From NCBI GenBank assembly GCA_031772625.1, contig CM062819.1, positions 1,232,520,955 to 1,232,584,954 of the forward strand: a stretch of 64,000 nt of DNA, written 5' to 3'. Made by a program: the position numbers and the translations under genes. The notes under the pieces were generated by a model. It worked only from the letters and a program-made list of their open reading frames with translations, was not told the DNA's origin and searched no databases. Below are positions 38,101 through 50,300 of the stretch, in pieces. Each line of letters opens with the position of its first letter. Positions within the stretch are counted from its first letter, which is position 1. This stretch comes from Pinus tabuliformis. Its lineage: Eukaryota; Streptophyta; Pinopsida; Pinales; Pinaceae.

Positions 38101-39127
38101 ATTGTCACCCATCTCGATATGCATCTTTAGATCTTTCTCCTCCAGGTCACTGAATAACTCTTTGTCTCCAGTCATGTGGAATGAAGCTCCACTGTCTAAG
38201 TACCATACACTTCACATCATAGATGACACCATGCATACAATGAGGGAAAAGTCCAATTCAAAAGCACTTCTTGAGTGGAAAATTTGTAGAAAAATGTCCA
38301 AGCTCATGACAGTGAAAGCACTTAAATTTTGTCATGTATTTCTTCTTACCTCCATGATAAGAATCCAATTTAGAATGGGAAGTTTTCCCCTTCCCCTTCT
38401 TCTCCTTAATCGCTAAGGCACAGTTCTCTTCATCATCAGTCTTTGATGAAGATCCATGCCTGGTGTTCCTCCTAATCTCCTCCTACATCAAATCCGACCA
38501 CAGTCATTCCCAATCTAGCAGCTTCTCCCAACCATTGATAGAGTCCTCATAACTTTGCCAACTCTTTGGGAGTCCTAGAAGATAAATACTCACCACATCA
38601 TCCTCGAAAATTGTGATTCCAACACTTAAAAGTTCATCACGACACTGAGTGAACTTGGTCAAGTATTTTGGAATCATCTTGCATTTCTCCATTTTGATTT
38701 TTTGAAGTTTGTCCTTCAGTGCCAATTTCCTTTGGTCACTGTTGTTTTAATAAAAGTCTGTCAATGTTTTCCACGTAGTATACGGAGTTTCCTTGCCAAG
38801 GATACTCGAGACAATGTGGTCTCGAACTCCCTCAAGGATTATCTACCTCGTCTTTGCCACACACTTCTTCCACTCGGCCAAATTCTGTGCATCTGATGCT
38901 GTTGGCTTAGGAATTTCTTGATCAACAAATTCCTTCAATCTAATATCCTCTAGCACAACCTCCATTATGTCCCTCCAGGCTATAAATTTGAGCTGCCTTC
39001 CAAGGCATACTTGAGCCACAAACCATAGAATGGTATATTTCGATCGTGAAGTATGTATTGCAAATTCGGATATCACCAGTAACCCAAAACTCAAAACTTC
39101 AAAATATCCTGTAGTATATTATTCTCA

Positions 39128-39139
39128 GCTCTGATACCA
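39128..39139 (-). promoter_or_regulatory. Primer-binding site of C
   Basis: TGGTATCAGAGC on the minus strand, directly at the end of the 5' LTR; a perfect match to the methionine-tRNA site common in plant copia elements. Confidence 0.9.
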
Positions 39140-40012
39140 TGTAGATTTTCCTGTAGATTCACAAGCTCATGCAATGTACTAAATCACAAGACAATAATCT
39201 ACTTCTACTTTCAACCAGCGAAAGCCAATAGATCGACGAAAACAATATGAACAAGAAGAAGATAAATCAATGGCACATAACACAATATGTATCTAGGGAA
39301 ATCCACTGCTCAAAACCTCGCTATTTGTATTTCATATATCAAAAATATGAGTGAAGATAAAAAGTGTGTTCTCACTATAATAATTCCACACAAGTATGCC
39401 CAACTCTCGTAGCTCAAGCCAAATCCTTAGCCTATTCAACAGCTCTCCAAGCCCCTAATCTCTTGCGTAATTCCTAGGATGAATAACCTGTATTTAAATG
39501 GAATTCATGCCTCCAAAACTGTGCAATCCAAACATAGGATCAATCTTTGATGTATGCATGATATTTACACTCTAGTAAATATTTCAACTGATAGTACATT
39601 TTCCTTGCACTCTAGTCTCAACTGGGTCTTTCTCAGAATCGACATGCATGAGTTTCTGATGAGGGAAACTTCAGTTAACTAGAGTAACACTTGTGGATGC
39701 ATTAGTGCACTAACTGACTACTAACTCTCTATTAATTCCACAAACAATTTGGAACTAATTTAACTAAACATAACTTAGTAAACTAAGTTATCTAATTTAC
39801 AACTCAATTTAAACTCATCCCAGACCCCTAAATGTTAGGGAGAACATATACATGACTTTAGAAATACTTCCAACTCAAAATTCCTAAGCTAATTAAGGTA
39901 ATTAAACTTAATTAACTATTTACAAGTTTCTATGAGAATAGAATTCGATTTTAATTCGCAGTTTAATTCAACGAAAAATTAAACTAGAATTTCTTGTTGC
40001 CATTTCTCAACA
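39140..40012 (-). repeat. 5' LTR of C (873 bp)
   Basis: Plus-strand ends TGTAGATTTTCC and TTTCTCAACA, next to the primer-binding site on the left and the AAAAC duplication on the right. Confidence 0.9.
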
Positions 40013-40128
40013 AAAACACATCAATCAAAACCATCTAGCACTTCCAGAAGCCAAACTACCTCAACCCATCAAACAATTATTCCACCTCATGGTCGAACAT
40101 CACAAAACCATCACTAGACTGGTCTCTA

Positions 40129-40510
40129 CCCAAGCTATCCATGGCTCCGAAGCATTTGTTCCAACCTGACTTCCGAGACAAGTAACCCAACCCATGGCCG
40201 TTTCCAAGCTCTAGAGAGTTTGACCAACCAAGGCTCTAGGACTAGTAACTCAACCTACAACTTATACAGGGATCCAGAGAATTTATCCAACCAAGGCTCA
40301 AGGACTAGTAACCCAACCCGCCAAGGGCTCTATATCATTTATCCAACCAAGGCTCCAAGACTAATAACTCAACCCAAGTTGTGACACAAATCCAGAGAGT
40401 TTGTTTAACCAAGGGTCCAGGATTAATAATTCAACCCAAGTCGTTACAGGGCTTCGAGAGCGTTTGTCCAACCAAGGCTCTAGGAACTAGTAACTCAAAC
40501 GAAGCTAAGG
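40129..40510. repeat. 62-bp tandem repeat in the B2 right LTR
   Basis: The same array as 26891-27270, with CCAACCAAGGCTC and AGTAACTCAACC words and about six units. Confidence 0.8.
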
Positions 40511-43130
40511 AAACATGAGAACCAACCAAAACAAAAAAAGGAAATAAATCCACAATCACCATGGATATCTAATAAATGGAATGGCTAGGAAAATACACTG
40601 TCAATCCCAACCATCCTCCATTCCAATGACAAATCATAACCAATAAACTGCATGCATACGCCATGCATGCCAAAAATAGTGCAGAAAACATACATGCAAC
40701 TTGGTACCTACAAGAAAAACATGTTGTAGCTACTGATCCCAATGTCCTCTTACAATTTCCTACTCTTCCTTTTCTTTCTTGCTCCAAAACTCCAAGTATG
40801 CCACACCCTCCAAGAGTTCTCAAGAAAAATCTAAGTGTCCAAGAATGAGAGAGAGAGCTCCAAAACTAAATTGACCAAGCTTACATTGACCAAGCCTACC
40901 AATTCATCCTCAGAAGCCTTTTTATTAATGAGGCCTCTATTATCTTCATTTTCTATTATTTTCCTTCATTTTCCTCCTCACATGCACCCTGTGACCTTTC
41001 ACCTCCCTTTTCTCCTAATTTCCATTATTTTCATAATTAAAATTCCAATAATGCCTCATGCCTTTCCAAAACCTTAGCCATTTCCTTTGCCAACTTAATT
41101 AGCCATAATAAACCAAATGAACACCCACTAGGATGATTTTCCCACCATTCAGCTTGGAATATGTGTCCCATGACCATGGTCTTATATATTTTTACATGGA
41201 TTTTTAACCAGGGATGTTACATCCTATACTTCTTTGGCACAATGATGATGGGTGACCCACATGGTGATGTAATCAGTCAAATGAAACCCTATTCCAACAA
41301 CTACTACAATTTTTTCTTCTATGATAGACTTGCTGTACAACCCAATGTTTGGCAATGGGGAGTCCAAAAATAGTTGGATCTCGTACCCCACTTCCCTGTT
41401 AGGTGGTAACCCTTTAGGTCTCTAAACACATCCTTGTATTCCTGTAGAAACTCTTCCAATTGGTGTTTATGTTTCTTAGTACACCCCTCTAGGGATGCCT
41501 TACCTCTAAATAACTCTTCTACAAAATGATTTTCTCGTAAAAACAATAAAACATACTTCTTTATGGAACCAATCAATTTCTTGGCATAGTTGGGACTTGC
41601 TAGAAAAAACGTTTACTTTCCTTTGTGCATGTTTATGATGAACGATTTCCCATCCTTGATGAGGTGGTATTGGTTAGCTCTTCACATGATATTTCATCTC
41701 ACATATACATGTAGGGACTCCCAAACACGATTCCACATATGTCAAGGGGAACCACATCTAGTTCTACTTCATCAATAAAATCAACACTGATAGAAAATCC
41801 AATTTTGCACTATTTTTTACCTTCAACTCTACATCCTTATTTACCCATCCTAGTGGATATGGGCTTTGATGATTGCCAACTTCCAATTCTAATTTCTTGC
41901 TGCTGCAATGAAATTCTTCTACAATCCTGAGTCAAACAAAGCATCAATCTTGGTCTTCTTGACCTATATCTTTATATGGAAGAGTTTGCTCATTTCTTTC
42001 TCTTCTATTGCTGAAGAATAATTAGATTCACCTCATTCTACACTAATGTATAAACAATCTTCCAATCCACATCCATGTTGTTTTCAACTTGGTTGCTCAA
42101 ATCAGTGGCCATTATATTATTCTTCTTATTATATTTCTTTTTGTTCTTCGAGCTTAGCTATGGATGCAAATTCCAACAGTTCTCCTCTGCATCGCCATCA
42201 TGCTGCAGTGTTTTTTGTGATCTTTTCACTAGTGTGTTTCAACTACCATATTTTTATCTTTCTCCCTTTTCTTCTTGTTCTTCACCTCCTTAGAAGCATC
42301 TTGTTGCTCCCTCTGCTTCAATCCACTTGATTGTGTTCTCTTCAAGCCTATGTAATCCAGGTATTGTGCCTGTACATAAGCCTTGTCCACTAATTTCGGC
42401 TTGAACAACATCACTTGCTCCCATAGATGGCAGTGTAGACCCCCAAACACTTTAGGAGTACATATGGGTTCTTTGGGTAGATACCTAGCATTATGGACAT
42501 ATTTATAAACTCTATGGTTTACTCTTGCACGCTTTGCCCCAAATTTTTCCTAAAGTGGTAAACTAGATCCATTGGTCCTCTATAAACACAATGTGGTAAA
42601 ACTGACACTTAAGTAGAGTTTTGAATTCCTTCCACTTAGTCATCAAAGGGCCAAGGCTCTCCCTCCAACCTTAGGGTCTCCATGTCACTCTCCCACAAAG
42701 TCAAAGCATTTCCCTCTAATTTTAGCTAGGCAAATGAGATCTCTTGTTCTTCCTCAATTTGATGGATGCTGAAATACACTTCCAGTTGTTACAACTAGTG
42801 ATTCAACTTTAGAGTGTTGATATCATAATGGTAAGGCTTGATATTAACCTTTGCATCCATTTTAAATAGGGCCTGTGATTGATTCATGACACGCGAACTA
42901 GGTTGATCTCTTATGGGTTCTTTTTTCGGTTGGTTTTCCATTTCTTCCTGATCTCCTTATACCCTTTCCAATTTTTCCTTTGTATTTGAACCCCCATCTT
43001 CTCCAAATATCCCAAGATTATTACTTAGGCTTCCATTAGGAGATTTATATTAGCGACTTGTTCCAACCACAAAAATCTCTCCTCTATAATATCACGAGGG
43101 TTATTCATAGATTCTTTGGCCATGATTAGG

Positions 43131-45847
43131 GTTTTACGACTTTTAGCCAGTCGATCTAATCTCCTACAAATATACATAATACACCCAAATAAACCTATTG
43201 ACAAGCTAGCCAATTTTAGTCTCAACATAACAATTCATCTCTCTCCAATTGTTAGATACTTTGGAAGGATCTAATCCACAATGGATTTTATAAAATATAT
43301 TGATAATGCTATTGGAATCTCCTTCAATAACGAGCTTTGTGAAATTGTTTATAGATAAAAATTGAGATTCCCTTCTCTAGTGGCCATATCTCAACAACGT
43401 TATTAGTGTTGAGACCCATGATACCTGTATATACATGTAGAATATGCTTATTAGTGTTATGAAATACTCCACCAAAGCTGGCTTGGCCTGGATTTCCTTT
43501 TGAGGACCCGTCGAAGTTAATTTCGATGAAGTCCTCTGGAGGAGGGGGGGGTGCAGAAGGAAGGGCTAGAAGGGAGGAAATTGGGGATAGAGGTATTCTA
43601 CCTTAAGGAATAGGGAGAGATCCATCTTGGTTAGAATGATTTTTTATCACATTTCCAATACTTGGAGGACCAAGGAAAAATATAAATTATTTCCTTTATT
43701 TTATATAGGATAGCTTGCCAAATAAAGCTAGTGGATTCCCATATTTTCCTAAATATTTGTATGTTACGCTCCTTCCAAATCTCCCATAGGATGAATCCTA
43801 GGATGATTTTTCATGCTTTATTGACAATGGGATTATTAAAAGGGGATTCATGCTATAATTTTAGAGTGGAGAGGACATTATTTTGTATTCTACTGGTCTA
43901 TCGAAAGAGCATAACAAGGTGGTCTCATATAGAAGCATAGAAGTTGTAGATGTTGACAAGATGATTGCCATTTTTGAGTTGGAGAAATTATAGAGAAGAC
44001 ATATTATCGGGCCATCAAAACCATGACTTTAAGGCTTGTCCATGTCAAAGTTTTGTTTCATAATAGAAGCCACAGAAAAAGAGTGATTTTGGGACAAATT
44101 TTGAGATTCCATATTTTATGCCATTTGCCTTGATCATCCTCAATGGTATTTCTTATGAGAATAATGCAAGCTTCAGAGCTTAAAATTTCTTGAAGGATGA
44201 TGACCCAAAAGAAGAATATCATTTCCCTCTTGAACCACAATTAATTTGTTTGCTAATTCTTACTTAATAATTGTGCTTTCATTTTGAGAGGGAGGCTCAA
44301 TCTATTCTTTGCATGACTTCCAATTGTACCATTGGGAAGTGCATGGGGATGACTAGTAATGTGAAACTAAGATTTGACCCCTACAGATGAGGGAGTCCCT
44401 GGTTGGGTGGAGTTGTTCATTTTGAGTTAATTTTTCCCACTATAGCTATGAGTCATCCTAAAATAGTGCACTGTTCTAGTTTCTAATTCACAAAAACAAA
44501 TTCTCTTGGAGAAGATGTTAATTGCTTCAAGCAACATTCAAAATATGAGAACCTGTATTGTTTGTTGTCATTATAATGAGTTGAGATTCATGGGTATTGG
44601 GGGCATACTTAGGCTTCCACATTTTTCCCCATAAACCCCTTAGTTTTTTTATCCATCTCCACTAGGATCGCAGAGACCAAGGCCTCCTTCTTTTTTCAAT
44701 TGACATATTTTGTCCAATGCAATTAGAGATCATTTTTAGTCTCTTTTGGCACCACCCCAAAGGAGTTGTGCTAAATATTCTTGATCTTGTTTAGGCTGTA
44801 TTTGGGGGCTTACAATGCTAAGATAATTAGGTGGGGAGGGATTGAAGGATAGATTTGAGTAAGATCAAGTGGTCGGCTAGATTGAGTGATCGAAAAGTCC
44901 AACAAGAAAGTCTAGCTTAAAATTTAAGAAGAAGATTTTCCCATATCTTTTGTTGAATAAGATTACTAGTTAGAGGGGCTCTTGGGTATTTGGGTGAAAG
45001 AGATCTCCTCTAAAGACTAAGGAAATAATATATGTGAATTTGAACAACTAACAAGGTGTTAGAAAATAAGATTTGAGATTTTTCCATGTTAATGGAGGTT
45101 TTCAAAGCATTAGAGAAGTCTTGAAGGATATTTTTAAGGGTAGTATCTTATTTGATAGTGGGGATGCCCATGAGAAGAGTATTATCCACAAAATACAAGT
45201 ATGAAGAAGAGAAATCATGGGAACCAAGAGGAGGACCTTCTAGCTGGCTCAGCTATAGGGTTGAGTTGATAGATCAGCCCAACGCTTCATCCATGAGGGA
45301 AAAGATGTAACAGGAAATGGGGTCTCCCTACCTAATACCTCTTAAGGGTACAAAAGTTTGAAAGAGAGACCCAGATGAAAGTTTTTGAAATGAGTTAAAG
45401 AATTCAATAAATCCATCTTTCTACAAATGCAAAAGTAATGAGGATGTGAAAAATGAATTTCCAACTCAATTTGTCAAATGATTTTGACCTATCAAGTTTG
45501 ATAAGCATACCTAGAGACTTATTATAATTAAGCGAGTGAATTTTTTCATGATCCAATGTTATGATGTCCATAATTTTTCTACTCTCCACATAACTAGTTT
45601 GCTTAGGAGAGATAAGTGATGGGTGATGAGTTTTAGTTGGATTTTGATAACTTTGGAGATGATTTTATAGATAACATTACATAGATAAATAGATCTAAAA
45701 TATGAAGGAGAATCAAGATAATCCTTTTTTGGAATAAGAGACATAAAGGTAGCATCAAGGGTTATTAAGCTAGAGGAGAAACATTGAGAGTCTTATATTA
45801 TCTTCTAAAAACCATACTTGAGAATTTTCTAGAAAGCCTAGTAGAAA
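43131..45847 (-). mobile_element. LINE1: L1-type LINE, 5' truncated, broken
   Basis: Minus-strand pieces in LINE order. RT (about 45150-45800) shows MSLIPKKDYLDSPSYFRSI, YLCNVIYKIISKVI, MLIKLDRSKSFDKLSW, GDPISCYIFSLMDEALG and the catalytic-site region YFVDNTLLMG, where most relatives have FADDTLL. A zinc-finger-like segment follows (about 44060-44250, IWNLKICPKITLFLW), then WEIWKERN (near 43770). RNase H is at about 43240-43560, with INFDGSSKGNPGQASFGG, TNNV and EGDSNSI. Frame changes and stops are frequent. The endonuclease half is absent: the RT runs right up to the B3 LTR at 45848. The 3' end, against the gag of A, lies somewhere at 43130-43240, and no A-tail is clear. Confidence 0.75.
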
Positions 45848-46680
45848 TGTAACACCCTCCTCCCACATTTACCCAAGTTAACCAGTACGCTGGGGTAAAC
45901 ATGTGACGAGAGGATACTATGATGTGATTCAACTCCCCATGTATAGTTAAGGAAGTGGAACCAACAAAACAAAACCATTATGACCTTCCACACATGCTAC
46001 AGAACCTTCAGGAGCCAACCAACCCTTCCAGGTGACCAACCCTTCCAAGTGACCAACCCTTGAGACATCTTGACATTTCATGGATATGGACCCTCATATG
46101 CTCACATGACAAGCCATGAAGCAACTAAGGCCTTTTAGTCGCTCCCACAACATGGCATTCCGACGAATGTGGACTTTTTCAGCCAGTTCTGAGCTAGTGA
46201 CGCCGAATTCTGTGCCACTTTTGAGGGCCATTGCCCAGAACTTCATGAAACTTTCAAAAATGATAAATAACAATGTAATAAGGCTAATACTGAAATCATT
46301 GGTACAAGTACTTGATATAAGCCCTACTATCAATGATAGGCATTTTGTCAAACATGTCACAAATATGTTATCTCTAGGTCATAAAAACATATCTGAGCAT
46401 AGGGGTCTCATACTTATATGAGATTCATAAAGAAGAAATTTTTCTTTATCACAATATTTTCATTATCATCTATTAGGTCATATATTCATTGTACATTCAT
46501 TTGAAAATCAAAACATGATGAGATCCATACATCAAGTTTGTCATAAAACATATGCATAACCAACATATAACCAACATAAATAACAAGGATATAACAACCA
46601 TAAGAATCACATATGAACCAATATATTTACACATGAAATACCAAGGAGAAAGATCTCTTATTAATGAAGTCATAATAGGG
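45848..46680 (-). repeat. B3: partial LTR of the B family
   Basis: It begins TGTAACACCCTCCTCCCACA like the B2 LTRs and follows them for about 830 bases (ATGTGACGAGAGG, CATAGGGGTCTCATACTTAT, CAAGGAGAAAGATCTC). Beyond about 46680 the similarity stops, so the rest of the LTR is missing. It sits at the truncated 5' end of LINE1. It is the most diverged B copy by eye. Confidence 0.7.
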
Positions 46681-46967
46681 AAATATTGTACTTTGCATTG
46701 ATAATTGTATTTATTCATTAACACATTAAGTTCACCCCAAAAAATCATAACATTATTAATCTTTACTTCATTATTCATCATCATATGCAACTATGTAGAA
46801 AGAACAATATCATCATCATCAATGCAACGAAACATAAAGGAACAATTGAAGAAAAGCATTCACACATAGAGACACGAGGATTGGTTGAAGACTAGGGAAA
46901 ATCCCACTATGGGGAAAACACTTGCAAATTATTCTTCTCAGGTTGTCAGTAAATGATTCAACAAAAG
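46681..46967. other. Unassigned target sequence left of D
   Basis: No family is recognised. It ends in AAAAG, the left target duplication of D, and the same target continues at 52824. Confidence 0.4.
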
Positions 46968-47300
46968 TGTTATGAAACCAGCTCAAGAAAAGATAGAAAA
47001 GATAGATCAACGCCTTAGAATTTAGCCTCTTCGAGGGGGCAACCTCCTTTACATTACATAAATGAACAATTATTGGATGATTCAAATGACAAAACCTCCT
47101 TTCTATATATAGGAGTCTAAGGAGTCACAATATAACCCATCCGACCTAACAATAATAATATAAAGCCACAAAAATAACAATAGAGGGATTCTATGGGGCA
47201 TAGTAATAACAATATGGGGATAATAGGGGCACAACAATATTAATAAGGGATGCAACTACAATAGTAATGGGGTAATTACTAGTATTATAGGGACCCAACA
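46968..47300 (-). repeat. 3' LTR of D (333 bp)
   Basis: Plus-strand ends TGTTATGAAACC and GGACCCAACA; about 97% identical to the partner. It contains the TATA-like CTATATATAG at 47103-47112. Confidence 0.95.
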
Positions 47301-47313
47301 TGCCCCTCTCCTT
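47301..47313 (-). promoter_or_regulatory. Polypurine tract of D
   Basis: AAGGAGAGGGGCA on the minus strand, directly before the 3' LTR. Confidence 0.85.
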
Positions 47314-50300
47314 AAAAAAAAGTGTTGTCCTCAACACTTGAGTAGTTTTGGATGCTTCTGTATAAAATTCTCATCCTCCCATGTGGAATCTTCAGCGGAT
47401 AAGTTCTTCCACTTGATAAGATACTCTGAAATTGATCGATTTCGTCGCTGTCGAGTTCTTGTTTTTGTGACTGCTTCCGGTTCCAATATAATTTTTCCTT
47501 CCTCGTCAAGTTCTGGCAATATTGTTTGAACTGGGAGCTTGTCGCCTATAACCTTCTTTAAACATGAAACATGGAAAACTGGTTGCAATAGAGAAGCTGC
47601 AGGAAGCTCCAATTTGTATGCCATAGTACCAATCTTTTGCAACACCTTGTACGGACCATAATACTTTGGTGATAATTTATTATCCTTCTTATCTTGCTTG
47701 AGGAACATTTGCTTATATGGTTGTAGCCGTAGGAATACCCAATCACCTACATCAAAACTTCTTTCGCTGCGATGTTGATCTGCCTGTTGTTTCATTCTAT
47801 TCTGTGCCAACACGAGGTTATCCTTTAAGAGTTGGAGGACTTGTTTTTGATGTTCGATGTGATGTTCCACTGCTTGAACCTTAGAATTTTCTCTTAAATA
47901 TGATGTGATGGATGGTGGCTGATATCCATAAAGTGCCATAAATGGGGTCATTTTTGTTGCTGTATGGAAGGAAGTGTTATACCACCATTCAGCTAGAGGC
48001 AACCATTTGACCCATTATGTCTGTTTATCAAATACAAAGTAACAAAGATATCCTTCCAAACATTTGTTTACTATCTCAGTTTGCCCATCAGATTAAGGAT
48101 GATAAGATGAGCTATGAGCTAACTCAGTACCAAGACAAGAAAATAATTCTGTCCAAAAATTTCTAGTGAAAATGGGATCTCTGTCACTTATAATAATCTT
48201 TGGGTTTCCATGTAGCTTTTGAATTGTTTCCATAAATGCAGTAGAAACTGTACTAGCTTTAAATGGATGTGATAATGCACAAAAGTGTGCATACTTGGTA
48301 AGTCTGTCAACTACCACCATAATGACACTCTTTCCCTCAGACTTGGGTAAACCTGTGATAAAATCCATTCAAACCTCCTCCCAACGTTGGCTTGGAATGG
48401 ATAAAGGTTGTAATAGACCCGGTGTCTTAATTGTTTCAACTTTATTTTATTGGCAAACCAAACATTCCGCCACAAATTTTTGAATATCCGATTTAAGGCC
48501 ATCCCAAAAAGATTCCTTCTTAACCCTGTGGTAAGTTTTTAAAAATCTTGAGTGCCCTCCTAAGGGAGAAGTGTGCAATTCCATAAGAATCTTTTGTTTT
48601 AGTTTGGAATTCTTACATAGGTATAAGCGATCTTTGTACCATAAAGAATCATTTTGCCAGCTAAATGTATCAGACGTACTGGAATATTGTTGTAACTTTC
48701 GAATAAGTGCCCATACTTCTTCGTCATTCTTCCATTCCTCCCTTGCTTCGTTTATCCAATCTGGTTGGATAATAGAAATCGCGCACAACAATGCTTCCAC
48801 ATCCTCATCCTTTCTTGAGAGTGCATCTGCCACCACATTTTGCTTCCCTTTTTTGTAGATGATTTCAAAGTCATAACCCAACATCTTTGTGACCCACTTT
48901 TGTTGCTCTTCAGAGGATAATATTTGTTCTATAAAGTATTTAAGGCTATCATGATTTGTTTTTACCTTGAATTGTCTTCCCATTAGGTAGGGTCACCATT
49001 TCTTAAGTGCATGGAGTATTGCCAACATTTCCTTCTCATAAATAGCTTTGTATAAAAACTTTCCCTTGATTGGACGACTTTCAAAATCAATGGGTCTTTC
49101 ATCTTGCATTAAAACAGCACCAATTCCATTTCCTGAAGCATCACATTCCACAATAAAGGTTTTTGTGAAGTCCAGTGTAGCTAAGACCGGTGCTTGGCAC
49201 ATTGCCTCTTTAAGATGTTCGAAGGCCTTTGTTGCTTCTGGAGTCCATGAAAATGCATCTTTCTTCAATAATGTTGTTAGAGGTGCTGCTATTCTCCCAT
49301 AATTATTAACAAACTTGTGATAATACCCTGTCAACCTGAGAAATCCTCGCAGATGCTTTATGGATGTGGGGATTTTCCATTCCTTAATGGATTTAGTTTT
49401 GCTAGGGTCTACCTTAACTCCTTCATGAGATACAATATGACCCAGATATTCCACCTCTTGTACTCCAAAGAAACATTTGGATCTTTTTGCATATAATTGT
49501 TTCTCTGCCAATAGTTGTAGCACCCTGTCAACATGTTCAGCATGATCCTTCCAAGACTTGTTGTAGATTAGTATATCATCAAAAAATACTAAGACAAATT
49601 TTCTAAGGAATGGTTTGAAAATGGAATTCATCAAACCTTGAAATGTTGAAGGTGCATTTGTAAGGCCAAAAGGCATGACCAAAAATTCATAATGACCCTC
49701 ATGAGTTCTAAATGTTGTTTTCGAAATGTCTTCATTCTGATTTGATGATATCCTGAACGAAGATCCAACTTGGTGAAGTAAATTGATCCATGCAATTCAT
49801 CCAGTAATTCATCAATGACGGGAATGGGAAACTTATCTTTAATAGTGATCTTGTTGAGCTCCCTATAATCTGGACACATGCGCCATGATCCATCCTTCTT
49901 GTGCACTAATACTACTGGAGCAGAGAAAGAACTTTGACTCAGTTGAATTATACCAGCCTCTAGCATTTCTGCAACCATACGTTCAATTTCACTCTTTTGG
50001 GCATAGGGATATCTGTACGGCCTGATGTTTGGAGGAACACTTCCTGGAATCAAATGAATAGCATGATCATGATCACGAATAGGTGGGAGACCTTTGGGAG
50101 TCTCAAATACCTTGGAATGATTGTCCAAGACTTTTTGGAGATCTGGAGAAATAGATGATTGCAATGTGGAAACATCTAGCAAACATAATTGTGCAATTAC
50201 ACCCCTTTGTTCCTTTTTTAGAAGCTTTGTCATACCATTAGAGCTAATTATCTTTCCTGGTTTCCCTGCAATACCCCTTAATTCAACTTCCTTTCCTTCC

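Larger units (their letters stand above)
34218..40012 (-). mobile_element. C: Ty1/copia element nested in the B2 LTR, broken
   Basis: 5,795-bp copia element on the minus strand with both LTRs and a perfect 5-bp target duplication AAAAC (34213-34217 and 40013-40017). Parts: 5' LTR 39140-40012, primer site 39128-39139, gag (about 38480-39090, UBN2-type, LALKDKLQKIKMEK), CCHC knuckle near 38300, protease remnant (about 38170), integrase (about 37380-37850, HIRFGHL and CKGCNLGK, then YVIFVDDYSRKSW), RT (about 36000-36660, YKVKQTTDGSVEKHKARFVA, MYGLKQAPRAWHARID), RNase H (about 35370-35600, FTDAYWVGS and SLTEVEYMA), polypurine tract, 3' LTR 34218-35102. The coding part has many breaks (around ten). 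LTR divergence is about 10% by eye. Confidence 0.9.
25842..41221 (-). mobile_element. B2: complete non-coding LTR element (LARD-like), with C nested inside
   Basis: It has two LTRs of about 2.15 kb (25842-27989 and 33276-41221, the latter interrupted by copia C) and an internal region of 5,286 bp. Without C the element is about 9.6 kb. A primer-binding site and a polypurine tract lie at the proper inner edges. I find no gag, protease, RT or integrase in the internal region, only minisatellites and A/C-rich plus-strand sequence. That fits a large retrotransposon derivative (LARD). It lies in the RT of element A; the flanks TCTTG and TCCTA agree at three of five bases, as expected for an old duplication. 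LTRs differ at about 15% of sites by eye. Confidence 0.85.
33276..41221 (-). repeat. 5' LTR of B2, split by copia element C
   Basis: The LTR runs 33276-34217 and 40018-41221, about 2,146 bp after removing C and one copy of its AAAAC duplication. Ends are TGTAACACCC and GGGATGTTACA. Sequence on both sides of C matches the uninterrupted left LTR across the insertion point (near 26776). Confidence 0.85.
22040..43130 (-). mobile_element. A: old Ty3/gypsy element, host of several insertions
   Basis: Minus-strand element, its coding part about 4.6 kb once insertions are excluded. Parts in order: gag (about 42140-43130, begins MAKESMNNPRD), a protease remnant with ALFDSGL (about 41920), the linker before RT (41319-41590, LLEEFLQEYKDVF-like), RT (41222-41260 and 25130-25841, SIDYRVLN and VYLDDILVY), RNase H (24870-25100, DIDATVYAMGVVLMQ), integrase (24177-24440 with an H2C2-like finger and ISMNFMVGLP; 22620-23083), and a C-terminal part (22040-22600, LWQIVLKGQ). 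B2 interrupts the RT region and a solo LTR interrupts integrase. The coding parts carry many breaks. Neither LTR is identified. By nesting it is older than B2. Confidence 0.85.
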
